Part shown: one piece after another, positions 1 to 11,200 of the stretch
Numbering within the stretch: the first letter of the stretch is position 1
How the letters are laid out: each line of letters starts with the position of its first letter
Assembly: GCF_011044995.1 (NCBI RefSeq)
Contig: NZ_JAAKZW010000007.1
Coordinates: 1 to 64,000, forward strand
DNA from: Streptomyces mesophilus
Lineage (GTDB): Bacteria > Actinomycetota > Actinomycetes > Streptomycetales > Streptomycetaceae
Direction: 5' to 3'
Length of the DNA: 64,000 bases
Translations under genes and position numbers: made by a program
The notes under the pieces: model-generated
The model's database searches: none
The model's input: only the letters and a program-made list of their open reading frames with translations
What the model was told of the DNA's origin: nothing

Positions 1-15
1 CCGGGGGGAGGAACC

Positions 16-1539
16 GTGTTGGGTGAACACGTCGAACCCGCTGGCGACCTCGGCGGGACTGTGCGGCAGGAAGAGTTAGTCAGCCCGTTTCCACCGGTGC
101 ACGGGCGGTCGGTGGACGGGGCGACAAGTCAGCCCGAAATCGAATGGGAGCAGCGGTACCGCCGTGCCGTGATCACCGGCGACACCGCGGCCACGGCCTT
201 TGTGATCGCCGCGATCGGCGGCTTCTTCGGCGTACGTGACGCGGCCAACTGGCACGAGAAGTGGACCATTCTCGCCTTCGGCACCGAACTGCTCGTCCTG
301 GGCGCCCTGATGGCGAGCCGGGCCTGGGCCCCTCTCGTACTCGGCCAGGGAGCCGAGGAGTTCCGCCGGCTCGGACGCGCCCTGTGCACGGCGGCCGTCG
401 TCCTCTCGCTCGGCGGGATCGCCGTCAGTTCGCGCAACATCAAACTCTGGATCTTCGTCGCCATACCGGCGATCGCCCTCGTCACCGTCACCGAGCGGTA
501 TCTGCTGCGGCGGTGGCTGCACCGCAGGCGTACGGAAGGACGATGTCTGCGACCGGTGCTCGCCGCCGGGAGCCCGGACACCGTACGCGACCTGATCTCA
601 CGGGCCCGCAAGTTCCCGCACCTCGGCTGGCGGGTGGACGCGGTGTGCACGGCGGACGGGCGCGGGGTCGACGGTGACAAGGTGGACGGCGTCCCGGTCG
701 TGGGCCAGCTGACCGACGTCGCCAAGCATGTGCACGGCGACGGCTACCGGGTCGTGGCGGTCACCCCCGACCCGTACTGGTCGCCGGACCGACTGCAGCG
801 CCTGGCCTGGAACCTCGAAGGCAGCGACGCCGAAATGGTGGTGGCTCCCGTACTGATGGAAGTGGCGGGACCGCGGCTGCATGTCGACGCCGTACTCGGG
901 ATACCGCTCCTGCGGGTCAGCATGCCGGCCTTCACCGGTGGCCGCCGGGTTGTCAAAGAGGTCGTCGACCGGCTGGGAGCGGCGGCTTTGCTGCTGCTGT
1001 TCGCCCCGTTGATGGTGCTCGTCGGAGTGATCGTCCTGGTGGACAGCCGCGGCGGGGTGGTCTACCGCCAGCGCAGGGTCGGCAAGGGCGGCCGTGAGTT
1101 CACCATCTTCAAGTTCCGCACCATGGTGCACGGAGCCCACCGGGCGCGGGCCACGCTGGCCGACGTCGACGAGGGGGCCGGGCTCCTGTTCAAGGTGCGC
1201 CGGGATCCGCGGGTGACGCGGGTGGGGGCGGTGCTGCGCCGGTACTCCGTCGATGAACTCCCGCAGCTGTTCAACGTGTTGACGGGTTCGATGTCGCTGG
1301 TCGGACCGAGGCCCCCGTTGCCGGAGGAGTCCGCCGAGTACGGCCCGGACATCCGGCGGCGGCTGCTCGTCAAGCCCGGGCTCACCGGCCTGTGGCAGAT
1401 CAGCGGACGCAGTGATCTGCCGTGGGCGGAGGCGGTCCGCCTCGACCTGCGCTACGTGGAGGACTGGTCGCTCGCCCTGGACGCGGAGATCTTGTGGAAG
1501 ACGCTGCGTGCGGTGGTCCAGGGGCAGGGGGCCTACTGA
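16..1539 (+). CDS. Priming sugar-phosphate transferase (polyprenyl glycosylphosphotransferase)
   Basis: This 507-residue membrane enzyme should transfer a sugar-1-phosphate from a nucleotide sugar to undecaprenyl phosphate, the first step of a Wzx/Wzy polysaccharide. Four hydrophobic segments lie in the first 170 residues, then a cytosolic CoA-binding-like region, a fifth segment near 321-342, and the C-terminal bacterial sugar transferase domain. That domain shows KFRTM, DELPQ (about residue 412), LVGPRPP and KPGLTGLWQ, all signatures of the family. The GTG start follows a GGGGGGAGG ribosome site. It opens the operon visible here; its promoter is probably off the window or just upstream. The sugar it transfers cannot be read from sequence. 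Confidence 0.93.
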   Translation: MLGEHVEPAGDLGGTVRQEELVSPFPPVHGRSVDGATSQPEIEWEQRYRRAVITGDTAATAFVIAAIGGFFGVRDAANWHEKWTILAFGTELLVLGALMASRAWAPLVLGQGAEEFRRLGRALCTAAVVLSLGGIAVSSRNIKLWIFVAIPAIALVTVTERYLLRRWLHRRRTEGRCLRPVLAAGSPDTVRDLISRARKFPHLGWRVDAVCTADGRGVDGDKVDGVPVVGQLTDVAKHVHGDGYRVVAVTPDPYWSPDRLQRLAWNLEGSDAEMVVAPVLMEVAGPRLHVDAVLGIPLLRVSMPAFTGGRRVVKEVVDRLGAAALLLLFAPLMVLVGVIVLVDSRGGVVYRQRRVGKGGREFTIFKFRTMVHGAHRARATLADVDEGAGLLFKVRRDPRVTRVGAVLRRYSVDELPQLFNVLTGSMSLVGPRPPLPEESAEYGPDIRRRLLVKPGLTGLWQISGRSDLPWAEAVRLDLRYVEDWSLALDAEILWKTLRAVVQGQGAY

Positions 1540-1608
1540 CGCGCGGGGAGCGCGTCACCTGTGCCACGGACTGCGGGCCCAAGGGCCCGCCAGGGGGAGG
1601 AACTCGAG

Positions 1609-2914
<1,306 letters not shown>

Positions 2915-2925
<11 letters not shown>

Positions 2926-4180
2926 GATATCCGGCGGCGCCGGGCCGGCCCGGCGCGCGCTGATCCTGGTGGAGAACCTGTCGGTGCCGTTCGACCGGCG
3001 GGTGTGGCAGGAGTGCACGACGCTGCGCGAGGCCGGCTGGGACGTCCATGTGATCTGCCCCCGGGGCGAGAAGCGGGACACCGAGCCGGAGGCGTTGATC
3101 GACGGCGTGCGGATCCACCGCTACCCGTTACGCGCGGCCACCGGAGGACCGGCCGGCTATCTGCGGGAGTACGGCTCCGCCCTGTGGCACACGGTCCGCC
3201 TTGCCCGCAAGATCGGGCCGGTCGACGTGGTCCACGCCTGCAATCCACCCGATCTGCTGTTCCTGCCCGCGCTGTGGCTGAAGCGGCAAGGCGCACGGTT
3301 CGTGTTCGACCAGCACGACCTCGTACCCGAGCTGTACCTCTCCCGCTTCGACCGCGGCAAGGATCTGCTCTACCGCGGCGTCTGCGCCCTCGAGCGGCGG
3401 ACCTACCGGGCCGCGGACATCGTGCTCTCCACGAACGAGAGCTACCGCGACGTCGCGCTCAGCCGCGGCGGGCAGCGGCCCGAGGACGTCTTCGTGGTGC
3501 GCAGCGCACCCGATGTCGGCCGCTTCCAACCCGTCCCGGCCGAACCGGAGTTGAAGCGCGGCAAGCCGCATCTGCTGTGCTACCTCGGTGTGATGGGCCC
3601 GCAGGACGGCGTGGACTACGCCCTGCGCGCCCTTGCGAAGCTGCGCGACGAGCTCGGACGGACCGACTGGCATGCGGTGTTCATCGGCGGCGGCGACACC
3701 TTCGACGCGATGGTGCGGCTGTCCCGCCGGCTCGGGCTCGCCGAGCAGGTCCAGTTCACCGGCCGCATCCCGGACGCCGACCTGGCGCGCTACCTGTCCA
3801 CCGCGGACGTATGCCTGTCTCCCGACCCGCACAATCCGCTCAACGACGTGTCGACCATGAACAAGGTCCTCGAATACATGGTGATGGGACGGCCGATCGT
3901 CTCCTTCGACCTGAGGGAAGCGCGCGTCTCCGCCGGTGACGCGGCGGTCTACGCGCCCGCCAATGACGAGGCCGAGTTCGCCAAGGGCATCGCCCTGCTG
4001 CTCGACGATCCGGACCTGCGGGCCCGGATGGGCAAGACCGGCCAGGAGCGCATCGGCGGGGAGCTGGCCTGGCGCCACTCGCAGGCCTCGCTGCTCGCCG
4101 CGTACGAAGCCGCCTGCCGCGACCACACCCCGGTGGCGGCACGCGGCCCGGCACGAACACGGAGGAGGCCGCTCCGTTGA
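2915..4180 (+). CDS. Glycosyltransferase family 4
   Basis: The 421-residue protein is a GT-B fold glycosyltransferase that would add one sugar to the lipid-linked repeat unit at the inner membrane face. The N-terminal half carries NLSVPFDRRVWQE and HACNPPDL, usual in WbuB-type GT4 enzymes. The C-terminal donor domain carries VFIGGGD and FTGRIPDADLARYL and ends with the region around DPHNPLNDVSTMNKVLEYM, where the conserved acidic residue binds donor nucleotide. The TTG start overlaps the end of the dehydrogenase by 11 bases, so the two are translationally coupled. Donor and acceptor are unknown. Confidence 0.9.
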
Positions 4181-5535
4181 GCGACGACACGATCCGCCTG
4201 GCCACGATCGGGCGAGTGATCCAACGGCGGTGGCGTCTGCTGACCGTCCTCGCCGTGGTGGGCGCGCTCGTCGGCTTCGGTGTCTCGGTGGTCTTCCCGC
4301 CCCGCTACACGACCTCGGCGTCGGTGCTGCTTTCCGGTCAGTGGGAGGAGCGCGAGCTGCTCACCCAGGCGGAGATCGCGACCAGTTCGGTCGTGATCGA
4401 CAAGGTGGCAGCCAAGCTCGGCGACAGCGGGCTGCGGGACCGGGTGAGCGCCAAGGCGACCGAGGGGAACATCATCAGCGTCTCGGGCACGGCCGACACC
4501 CCACAAGGCGCGCAGCGGATCGCCGACCAAGTGGCCCAGGAATACGTGGCCTTCGCCGCCCGCCTGTCGGGCGACACCACCGACTCGGACGTGGCGACGC
4601 GGCCCGAGGCGCTCAAGAAGCTGGTGGCGCAGACCAGCCGCCGTATCACCGAGCTGGCCAAGGCGGCCGATCCGGGAAAGAGCGTGGAGAGCGTGCAGGG
4701 CCGTACCGAACTGGAGAAGCTGCGCACCGCGCTGCAGGAGGCGGTGGAGAAGCTGGACGAGGTCGACCCCTCGCTCAACAAGGCCAACATGGTCGTCATG
4801 GGCCCGGCGACCCGGCCGGCCGGCGAAGCCCCACCGTCCCGGCTCCAACTCGTCGTCGGTGGCGCGCTGTTGTTTCTGCTGTGCGCGGTCATCGGGCATC
4901 TCGCCGCCGCACGGATGAGCCGGAGGCTGCGCGGCGAACAGGAGATCGCCGCGGCGCTGGGCGCCAGGCACCTCGGTTCCGTGGACGTACCCGGCGAACG
5001 GGCCGCGCGGCAGCCCCGGCAGGGCGGCAGCCCGCGGACCCGGATCGTCAGGTTCCTCGGCCTCGACACCCGGTGGGACACACCGGCCCTGCAGGCGTCC
5101 GGCGGCGAGAGCAGCAGGCAGATCCGCTACCGGCGGGTGCTGGCCCGCCTCGGCGACCAACTGCCGCTGCCCCGTGCAAAGTTGCTGGTGATCGTCCCGA
5201 ACGGTGACGACATCGCCCGCCGGGCCGCCGAGCGTCTCGCCGCCGAGGCGGGAAGCGATCCGCAGCTGCGGCTTGCGGAGGTCTCGGCGGCGCGCCCGCT
5301 CGTCCCCGATCACGACACCGAGTCCGGCGCTCTGGTCGTGCTCAGTGCGGGCAGCAGGACCGCCGGGGAACTCGCAGGCCTCGCCGAGGCCTGTACGGAC
5401 GCCGGGCACGAGGTCGTCGGCGTCGTCGTCGCCGGCACGGTCCGGGCCCGTACGACAGGACCGGCCGGCCACACCCCGGGCGGCCCCGTGCCCGCGATGG
5501 CCGGCGGCATCGACACGCGGGGAGGTGCGGCGTGA
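4177..5535 (+). CDS. Wzz-like chain-length protein with decayed tyrosine-kinase domain (copy 1)
   Basis: This is a polysaccharide co-polymerase, setting chain length or coordinating export in the inner membrane. Transmembrane segments near residues 21-43 and 218-240 flank an extracytoplasmic Wzz loop with a coiled-coil-like stretch. The cytoplasmic tail of about 210 residues resembles a bacterial tyrosine kinase fold, with KLLVIVPNGDD where the Walker A should be and ALVVLSAGSRT and VVGVVVAG at later strands, but no GKS/GKT. It is therefore probably a pseudo-kinase. The TTG start overlaps the upstream stop as TTGA and has GGAGGAGG before it. A second paralog follows directly. Confidence 0.82.
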   Translation: MSDDTIRLATIGRVIQRRWRLLTVLAVVGALVGFGVSVVFPPRYTTSASVLLSGQWEERELLTQAEIATSSVVIDKVAAKLGDSGLRDRVSAKATEGNIISVSGTADTPQGAQRIADQVAQEYVAFAARLSGDTTDSDVATRPEALKKLVAQTSRRITELAKAADPGKSVESVQGRTELEKLRTALQEAVEKLDEVDPSLNKANMVVMGPATRPAGEAPPSRLQLVVGGALLFLLCAVIGHLAAARMSRRLRGEQEIAAALGARHLGSVDVPGERAARQPRQGGSPRTRIVRFLGLDTRWDTPALQASGGESSRQIRYRRVLARLGDQLPLPRAKLLVIVPNGDDIARRAAERLAAEAGSDPQLRLAEVSAARPLVPDHDTESGALVVLSAGSRTAGELAGLAEACTDAGHEVVGVVVAGTVRARTTGPAGHTPGGPVPAMAGGIDTRGGAA

Positions 5536-7064
5536 CGACGAGTACGACGTCCGCATCGCCGGCCGCCACCCCGCTCCTCGACCTGCAGGCGCTCGTGGTG
5601 GCGGTCCGCAGGCGACGGCGCTTCTGGTGCTGCGTGGCGCTCCTCGGCCTGCTGGCCGGAGTGGCGGTGGCGGTCCTCATGCCGCCCCCGCCCACCGCGG
5701 TGAGCACGGTCCTTGTCGCGCACGAGGCCGATCAGCCCAACGACCCCGGCACGCTCATCCGTACCGACGCCGCCCTTTTGAAGACCACGCGGATCGCGGG
5801 CGAGGCCCTTGAGTCCCTCGACTCCGCCGAACGCCCGGAAGACTTCATGGAGGACTACCAGGGCACCGGGCTGACCAACAACCTGCTGCAGATCACGGTG
5901 GCGGGTGACAGTGACGCGGACGCGGTCGCGCGGGCCAGAGCGCTGTCCGAGGCCTTCGTCGCGGACCATGTGCGGCGCCTGAAGGAAGCGGCGGAGGCCG
6001 AAGCCAAAGCCCTCCTGGGCCAGCGCGACCAGATGCGCGACGAACTGGACAAGGTCAACGAGGAGATCGGCGACGGGCAGCCCGAGGTCGACCCGGAGAC
6101 CGACCCCGGGGCGGCCGCGAACCTGGAGTCGCTCTTCGCCCGCCGGGCCGAACTCACCTCCCGTATCGCCGACTTCGACCAGCGCGCCGAAGAGGCCCGG
6201 ATGGGCGCGCCCCGCCTCGTCGCGGGTACGCAGATCGTGGACGCCGCGCGCGCGGTCGAGCATTCCGTGCCCAAGGCCGCCGCCACCAACGCGGGGATCG
6301 GGCTCGTCCTCGGGCTCGTTCTCGGGCTCGCGCTGGCCGCGGTCGGCTCCGTGGTGGCGGACCGTCCGGTGCTGCGCCGGGTGATCGCGGCGAACCTCGG
6401 CGCGTCCGTCCTCGCGGAACTGCCCCGCCGCCAGGCCCTGTTGTGGCGCCGGCGCAGGGACCGGGCCGCGCGCGAACGGCTCGCGGCGTCCCTGGCCCGC
6501 ACAGTACGGGGCTCCACGGAACCGTTCTCCCTGCTGGAACTGGGCTCCGTGCGCAGCACGAGCAGGATCGCCTTCGATCTCGCCGAGGTGCTCGCGGGGG
6601 AACGGCCGGTGGTCGTCGTCGACGGCCTGCCGCGTCTGCAACTCGTCAAACGCCGCCCCAAGTCGGGCGCCTTCACCGTGGTCGGCGACGCCGAGGTCCC
6701 GGCCGTATCGCCTCAGGAGCTGCGGTTCGGTGTCGGCTCGGTGGCGCCCGGCACCGCATGGACCGACCTCCAGTACCTCGGCACCCGGACCGTGCTCGTG
6801 GTGCGCGCCGGGCACGGCAGCGCCGCCTGGCTGCACACCGTGGCGCGACAGCTCGCGGACCAGCGGATCGCCGTGCTCGGTGTGGTCCTGATCGACCCCG
6901 ACCCGCGCGACCGTACCGACGGCACGCTGTGGGACGGTCCGGCGGCCGCGTTACGCGGCCAGAGCGAGCGCCTCGCCCTGCAGAACGGCACGGGCCGGCT
7001 GCGCAAGGAATCGCTGCCGGTGCCGGCCCCGCGGGTCCCCGACAGCGACCAGGAGGTGCGCTAG
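5532..7064 (+). CDS. Wzz-like chain-length protein with decayed tyrosine-kinase domain (copy 2)
   Basis: This 510-residue protein is a second co-polymerase of the same plan as its upstream neighbour. Transmembrane segments lie near residues 31-52 and 253-280, the second containing a Gly-Leu repeat (GLVLGLVLGLAL). The C-terminal domain has RSTSRIAFDLAEVLAGE and VVVVDG at the places of Walker A and A', and VLVVRAGHG and VLGVVLIDPDP at later strands. The lysine-containing P-loop is missing here too. The GTG overlaps the previous stop as GTGA. Two tandem Wzz proteins may form a hetero-oligomer; that is inference. Confidence 0.82.
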   Translation: MTTSTTSASPAATPLLDLQALVVAVRRRRRFWCCVALLGLLAGVAVAVLMPPPPTAVSTVLVAHEADQPNDPGTLIRTDAALLKTTRIAGEALESLDSAERPEDFMEDYQGTGLTNNLLQITVAGDSDADAVARARALSEAFVADHVRRLKEAAEAEAKALLGQRDQMRDELDKVNEEIGDGQPEVDPETDPGAAANLESLFARRAELTSRIADFDQRAEEARMGAPRLVAGTQIVDAARAVEHSVPKAAATNAGIGLVLGLVLGLALAAVGSVVADRPVLRRVIAANLGASVLAELPRRQALLWRRRRDRAARERLAASLARTVRGSTEPFSLLELGSVRSTSRIAFDLAEVLAGERPVVVVDGLPRLQLVKRRPKSGAFTVVGDAEVPAVSPQELRFGVGSVAPGTAWTDLQYLGTRTVLVVRAGHGSAAWLHTVARQLADQRIAVLGVVLIDPDPRDRTDGTLWDGPAAALRGQSERLALQNGTGRLRKESLPVPAPRVPDSDQEVR

Positions 7065-7067
7065 CTC

Positions 7068-9032
7068 ATGTGCGGCATAGCAGGCACGTACAGATGGCCC
7101 GACGGCAAAGCCGTGACCGACCGGCTCACCGAGATCCTCGCGCACCGCGGTCCGGACGGCGCCGGCCGCTACAGCCACCCCGTCGGCGACGGCGAAGTAC
7201 AGCTGGGCCACCGCCGGTTGGCCATCATCGACCTGTCCGAGACAGGCGCCCAGCCGATGGCCAAGGACGGCCTCGTCCTCACGTACAACGGCGAGTTGTA
7301 CAACGCGCCCCAGCTGCGCGCCGAGCTGGAGAGCGCGGGAGTGCGCTTTCGCGGCACCTCCGATACCGAGGTGCTCCTGGAGGCCTGGCGGCGCTGGGGT
7401 ACGGACTGTCTGCCGCGGCTGCGCGGCATGTTCGCCTTCGGGATCTTCGACGAGCGCACAGGTGAACTGACCCTTGCCCGCGACCAGTTGGGCATCAAGC
7501 CGCTCTTCCTGCTCCGGCGCGGCGACGGCCTGGTGTTCGCCTCCGAACTCAAGGCGCTCGCCGCGGTCTCCGGCGCCAAGCTGGAGGTGGACCACGCGGC
7601 CCTGGTGGCGTCCCTCCTGTACTACTGGGTGCCCGACTCGCGCTGCGCGCTGCGCGAGGCGGAGAAGCTCCCGCCCGGGAGCTGGCTGCGCTGCCGGCCC
7701 GACGGCCAGGTGGAGCGCGGCCGTTACTGGAATCTGAAGGACATCGCCGCCGAGGCGCGCCACGGCGAGCAGCCGGACCTCGCCGCCGTCGTCGAGGAGT
7801 CGACCCGGCAGCACCTGCTCTCCGACGTCCCCGTCGCGACCTTCCTCTCCGGCGGTCTCGACTCCAGCTATCTGACCGCGCTCGCGGCCCGCCACCAGCC
7901 CGGCATCTCCGCGTACACCATCGGCTTCCGCGCCGATGACGCCAAGTTCGAGGCGATGCCCGACGACCTGCGCTACGCCCGGCAGGTGGCCGCGCGGTTC
8001 GGCGTCGATCTGCACGAGATCGAGATCGCCCCGAACGTCCTCGACCTTTTGCCGCAGATGACCTACCACCTGGACGAGCCGATCGGCGACCCCGCCGCGA
8101 TCAACACGTATCTGATCTGCTCGGCGGCCCGCGAGGCCGGGGTCAAGGTGCTGCTCTCGGGGATGGGTGCCGACGAGCTCTTCGCCGGGTACCGCAAGCA
8201 CCTCGCCAATGTGCTTGCCCTGCGCTACCAGCGCGTCCCGCGGCCGCTGCGGCGCGGTGTGCACGCGGTCGTGGACCGGCTGCCGGTGGCCACGGCCCGC
8301 CGCGGCTACCGTTCCGTGCGGTTCGCGAAGCGGTTCCTGTCCTTCGCCGAGCTGCCCGAGGAGACCGCGTTCCGGCGCAGCTACACCATGTACGACCAGG
8401 ACGAACTGCTCGCCCTGATCGACCCGGACCTGGCCGGCACGGTCGACGACGTGCTCACCGAGCACGCCGACATCTACCAGGACAACGAGCTGGACGACTT
8501 CGTCAACCGTATGTGCCTGGGCGACGCCCGGATGTTCCTGCCGGGCCTGAACCTCGCCTACACGGACCGCTCCAGCATGGCCGCGTCGACCGAGGTACGG
8601 GTGCCGTACGTGGACGTCGAGGTCGTGAAGGCGGCGTTCGCCTTCCCCGGCAACCGCAAGATCGCGGGCCGGCAGGGGAAGGCCGTCCTCAAGGAGGCGG
8701 CTTCCTCGATCCTGCCCAGGGAGATCGTCCACCGGCCCAAGGGGCTGTTCAGCGCTCCGCTGCGGGCCTGGATGAGCCGGGACCTGGCGCCCCTGGTGCG
8801 CGAGGTGATCAACGACGGCGAGCTCGTCAACTCCGGTTTCCTGCGCCGTGACGCGCTGCGGCGGATGGTCGCCGAGGACGCCTCGGGGCAGCGGGACTTC
8901 TCCAAGCATCTGTGGCACGTACTGACCCTCGAGTACTGGTATCGCGGCGCGACCTCTGGGTCCGGTGAGAGCACTCGGTCAACGGCACAGGACGTCATGG
9001 GACTTCAGAGGAATGCAGAGGATCACAAGTGA
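7068..9032 (+). CDS. Asparagine synthase (glutamine-hydrolysing) homolog
   Basis: This 654-residue protein belongs to the AsnB family. Cys2 (MCGIAG) is the glutaminase nucleophile, HRGPDG follows near residue 28, and the synthase domain has the pyrophosphate loop SGGLDSS near residue 262 and SGMGADELFAGY. Known members either make asparagine or amidate other carboxylates. Within polysaccharide operons such genes recur and may amidate a uronic acid; here GDP-mannuronate from the dehydrogenase would be a candidate acceptor, which is inference. The start lies three bases after the upstream stop with AGGAGG before it. Confidence 0.9.
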   Translation: MCGIAGTYRWPDGKAVTDRLTEILAHRGPDGAGRYSHPVGDGEVQLGHRRLAIIDLSETGAQPMAKDGLVLTYNGELYNAPQLRAELESAGVRFRGTSDTEVLLEAWRRWGTDCLPRLRGMFAFGIFDERTGELTLARDQLGIKPLFLLRRGDGLVFASELKALAAVSGAKLEVDHAALVASLLYYWVPDSRCALREAEKLPPGSWLRCRPDGQVERGRYWNLKDIAAEARHGEQPDLAAVVEESTRQHLLSDVPVATFLSGGLDSSYLTALAARHQPGISAYTIGFRADDAKFEAMPDDLRYARQVAARFGVDLHEIEIAPNVLDLLPQMTYHLDEPIGDPAAINTYLICSAAREAGVKVLLSGMGADELFAGYRKHLANVLALRYQRVPRPLRRGVHAVVDRLPVATARRGYRSVRFAKRFLSFAELPEETAFRRSYTMYDQDELLALIDPDLAGTVDDVLTEHADIYQDNELDDFVNRMCLGDARMFLPGLNLAYTDRSSMAASTEVRVPYVDVEVVKAAFAFPGNRKIAGRQGKAVLKEAASSILPREIVHRPKGLFSAPLRAWMSRDLAPLVREVINDGELVNSGFLRRDALRRMVAEDASGQRDFSKHLWHVLTLEYWYRGATSGSGESTRSTAQDVMGLQRNAEDHK

Positions 9033-11200
9033 AGCAGGTAGTGCAGAACTACAAGAGCGGCGAACTGGCGCTGCTCGACGTACCGGCACCGGGATGCAAG
9101 CCGGGCGGGGTCCTGGTCAGGACCGCGTACTCGCTGATCTCCACCGGTACCGAGCTCATGAAGGTCTCCGAGGCCGGTATGTCCATGGTGGGCAAGGCGC
9201 GTTCGCGCCCGGACCAGGTGGCCAAGGTTCTGCAGAGCGTGGCCACCAACGGGGTGCCCGCCACGTACCGCAAGGTGATGGGCAAGCTCGACTCGTACAC
9301 GCCGCTGGGCTATTCGCTGTGCGGAGTGGTCGAGCAGGTCGGCGCCGGGATCGACGATGTGGCCGTCGGCGACGTGGTGGCCTGCGCAGGCAACGAGCAC
9401 GCCCTGCACGCCGAGGTGAACTGGGTACCGAAGAACCTCTACGCCAAGGTGCCGGACCAACTCGCACCCCAGCACGCGGCCTTCGGCACTGTCGGGTCGA
9501 TCGCGCTGCAGGGTGTGCGCCGCGGCGAGCCGCAACTCGGCGAGGTGGCCCTGGTCATCGGGCTCGGGCTGATCGGACAGCTGGTGGTGCAGCTGCTCAC
9601 CGCGTCGGGTGTACGGGTCGTCGGCGCCGACCCCGACCCGGTGCGCTGTGCGCTCGCCGAGCAGCTGGGCGCGGTGGCCTGCGGCGATCCCGGATCCGCG
9701 GCCGTGGAGAGCGCCGTCGCCGAGCTCACCGAAGGCCACGGCGTGGACCAGGTGTATCTGGCCGCGGGCGGCGCCAGCAATCAACCGGTCGAGCTGGCGG
9801 CCCGGTTGAGCCGCGACCGCGGCCGGGTGGTCGACATCGGCAAGTGCAGCCTCGACCTGCCGTGGAACGCGTACTACGAGAAGGAGCTCGACGTCCGCTT
9901 CTCGCGCTCGTACGGCCCGGGGCGCTACGACCCCGAGTACGAACTCGAAGGCCGGGACTATCCGATCGGCTATGTCCGCTGGACCGAGCGCCGCAACCTC
10001 GCCTGCTTCCTCGATCTCGTCGCCCGAGGCCGGGTCGATGTGGAGCCGCTGGTCTCCCACATCGCCGATTTCGACGAAGCCGTCGAGACGTATCAGAACC
10101 TGAAGGACGGCGGTCTGAAGGCCGTGGCCGTCCTGTTCCGCTACCCCGGGCAGAAGAGGGAAGCGGAGACGCCTGCGGTGACCGTGCCCGCGGTCACCGC
10201 TCGGCCGCGTCCGGCCCGTGCGGTCAGGACGCCGGTGCGGCTCGCCTTCGTCGGCGCGGGCAACTACGCGACCTCGATGCTCCTTCCGCACCTGGCCGGG
10301 CGTGAGGGGGTGGAGCTGGCGACCGTCGTCACCACGACGGCACTGTCCGGGGCCAACGCCCAGAAGAAGTTCGGCTTCGCGCAGGCCAGCACCGATCTCG
10401 ACGCGGTGCTCGGCGACAAGTCCGTCGACGCCGTGTTCGTGGTCACCCGGCACAGCTCGCACGCCGAACTGACCCGGCAGGCACTCCTGGCCGGCAAGTC
10501 CGTGTTCGTGGAGAAGCCCCTGGCCCTCACCGAGGACGACCTGTCGGGCGTGCTCGCGGCGGTGGACGAGTCCGGCAACGACCGGCTCCAGGTGGGCTTC
10601 AACCGCCGCTTCGCGCCCCTGCTCCAGGAAGCGAAGAAGCAGTTCGGCGTCCGGACAGGGCCGGCGAACCTGCGCTATCTCATCAACGCGGGCCGCCTCG
10701 ACCACGGCAGCTGGTACCTGCGGCAAAGCACCGAGGGCACCCGGTTCGCAGGCGAGGGCGGGCACTTCATCGACACCGCGAGCTGGCTGCTCGGCGCCGA
10801 CCCGGTCTCGGTGTACGCGGTCGGCACCTCGGGCAACGAGGACCTGCAGGTCGTGCTCCGCTACCCGGACGGGTCCACCGCCACCCTCAGCTACGTCACC
10901 ACCGGCGCGTCCGGCTACCCCAAGGAAACCCTCGACCTGGTCGCGGACGGCAAGGTGCTGCGGCTCGACGACTTCGTGCGCGCCTCGGTCCACAGCCGCA
11001 AGCGGTGGGTGAGTTCCCGCTTGCCCAAGGCCCGTGACAAGGGCCAGAACGCCCAACTGGCGGCGTTCATCAGGGCCGTACGGACCGGCGGGCCGATGCC
11101 CGTACCGCTGGAGTCCCTGGTCGCGACCACGGCGGCCACCCTCGCCGTGCAGACCGCCGTGGCGGCCGGTGCGCCCGTGACGCTGGCGGGTGCGCGATGA
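9029..11200 (+). CDS. Bi-domain oxidoreductase: zinc alcohol dehydrogenase fused to Gfo/Idh/MocA
   Basis: The protein (723 residues) joins two redox modules. Residues 1-375 are a medium-chain alcohol dehydrogenase with GYSLCGVV and the nucleotide-binding stretch VIGLGLIGQLVVQLL. After a proline/valine-rich linker, residues from about 403 form a Gfo/Idh/MocA oxidoreductase with FVGAGNYATSML and the catalytic region FVEKPLAL. Fusions of this kind are typical of polysaccharide gene clusters beside heparinase-like genes, where they probably act on a sugar ring. The substrate is not known. GTGA overlap links it to the asparagine synthase and ATGA overlap to the heparinase-like gene. Confidence 0.9.
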   Translation: MKQVVQNYKSGELALLDVPAPGCKPGGVLVRTAYSLISTGTELMKVSEAGMSMVGKARSRPDQVAKVLQSVATNGVPATYRKVMGKLDSYTPLGYSLCGVVEQVGAGIDDVAVGDVVACAGNEHALHAEVNWVPKNLYAKVPDQLAPQHAAFGTVGSIALQGVRRGEPQLGEVALVIGLGLIGQLVVQLLTASGVRVVGADPDPVRCALAEQLGAVACGDPGSAAVESAVAELTEGHGVDQVYLAAGGASNQPVELAARLSRDRGRVVDIGKCSLDLPWNAYYEKELDVRFSRSYGPGRYDPEYELEGRDYPIGYVRWTERRNLACFLDLVARGRVDVEPLVSHIADFDEAVETYQNLKDGGLKAVAVLFRYPGQKREAETPAVTVPAVTARPRPARAVRTPVRLAFVGAGNYATSMLLPHLAGREGVELATVVTTTALSGANAQKKFGFAQASTDLDAVLGDKSVDAVFVVTRHSSHAELTRQALLAGKSVFVEKPLALTEDDLSGVLAAVDESGNDRLQVGFNRRFAPLLQEAKKQFGVRTGPANLRYLINAGRLDHGSWYLRQSTEGTRFAGEGGHFIDTASWLLGADPVSVYAVGTSGNEDLQVVLRYPDGSTATLSYVTTGASGYPKETLDLVADGKVLRLDDFVRASVHSRKRWVSSRLPKARDKGQNAQLAAFIRAVRTGGPMPVPLESLVATTAATLAVQTAVAAGAPVTLAGAR

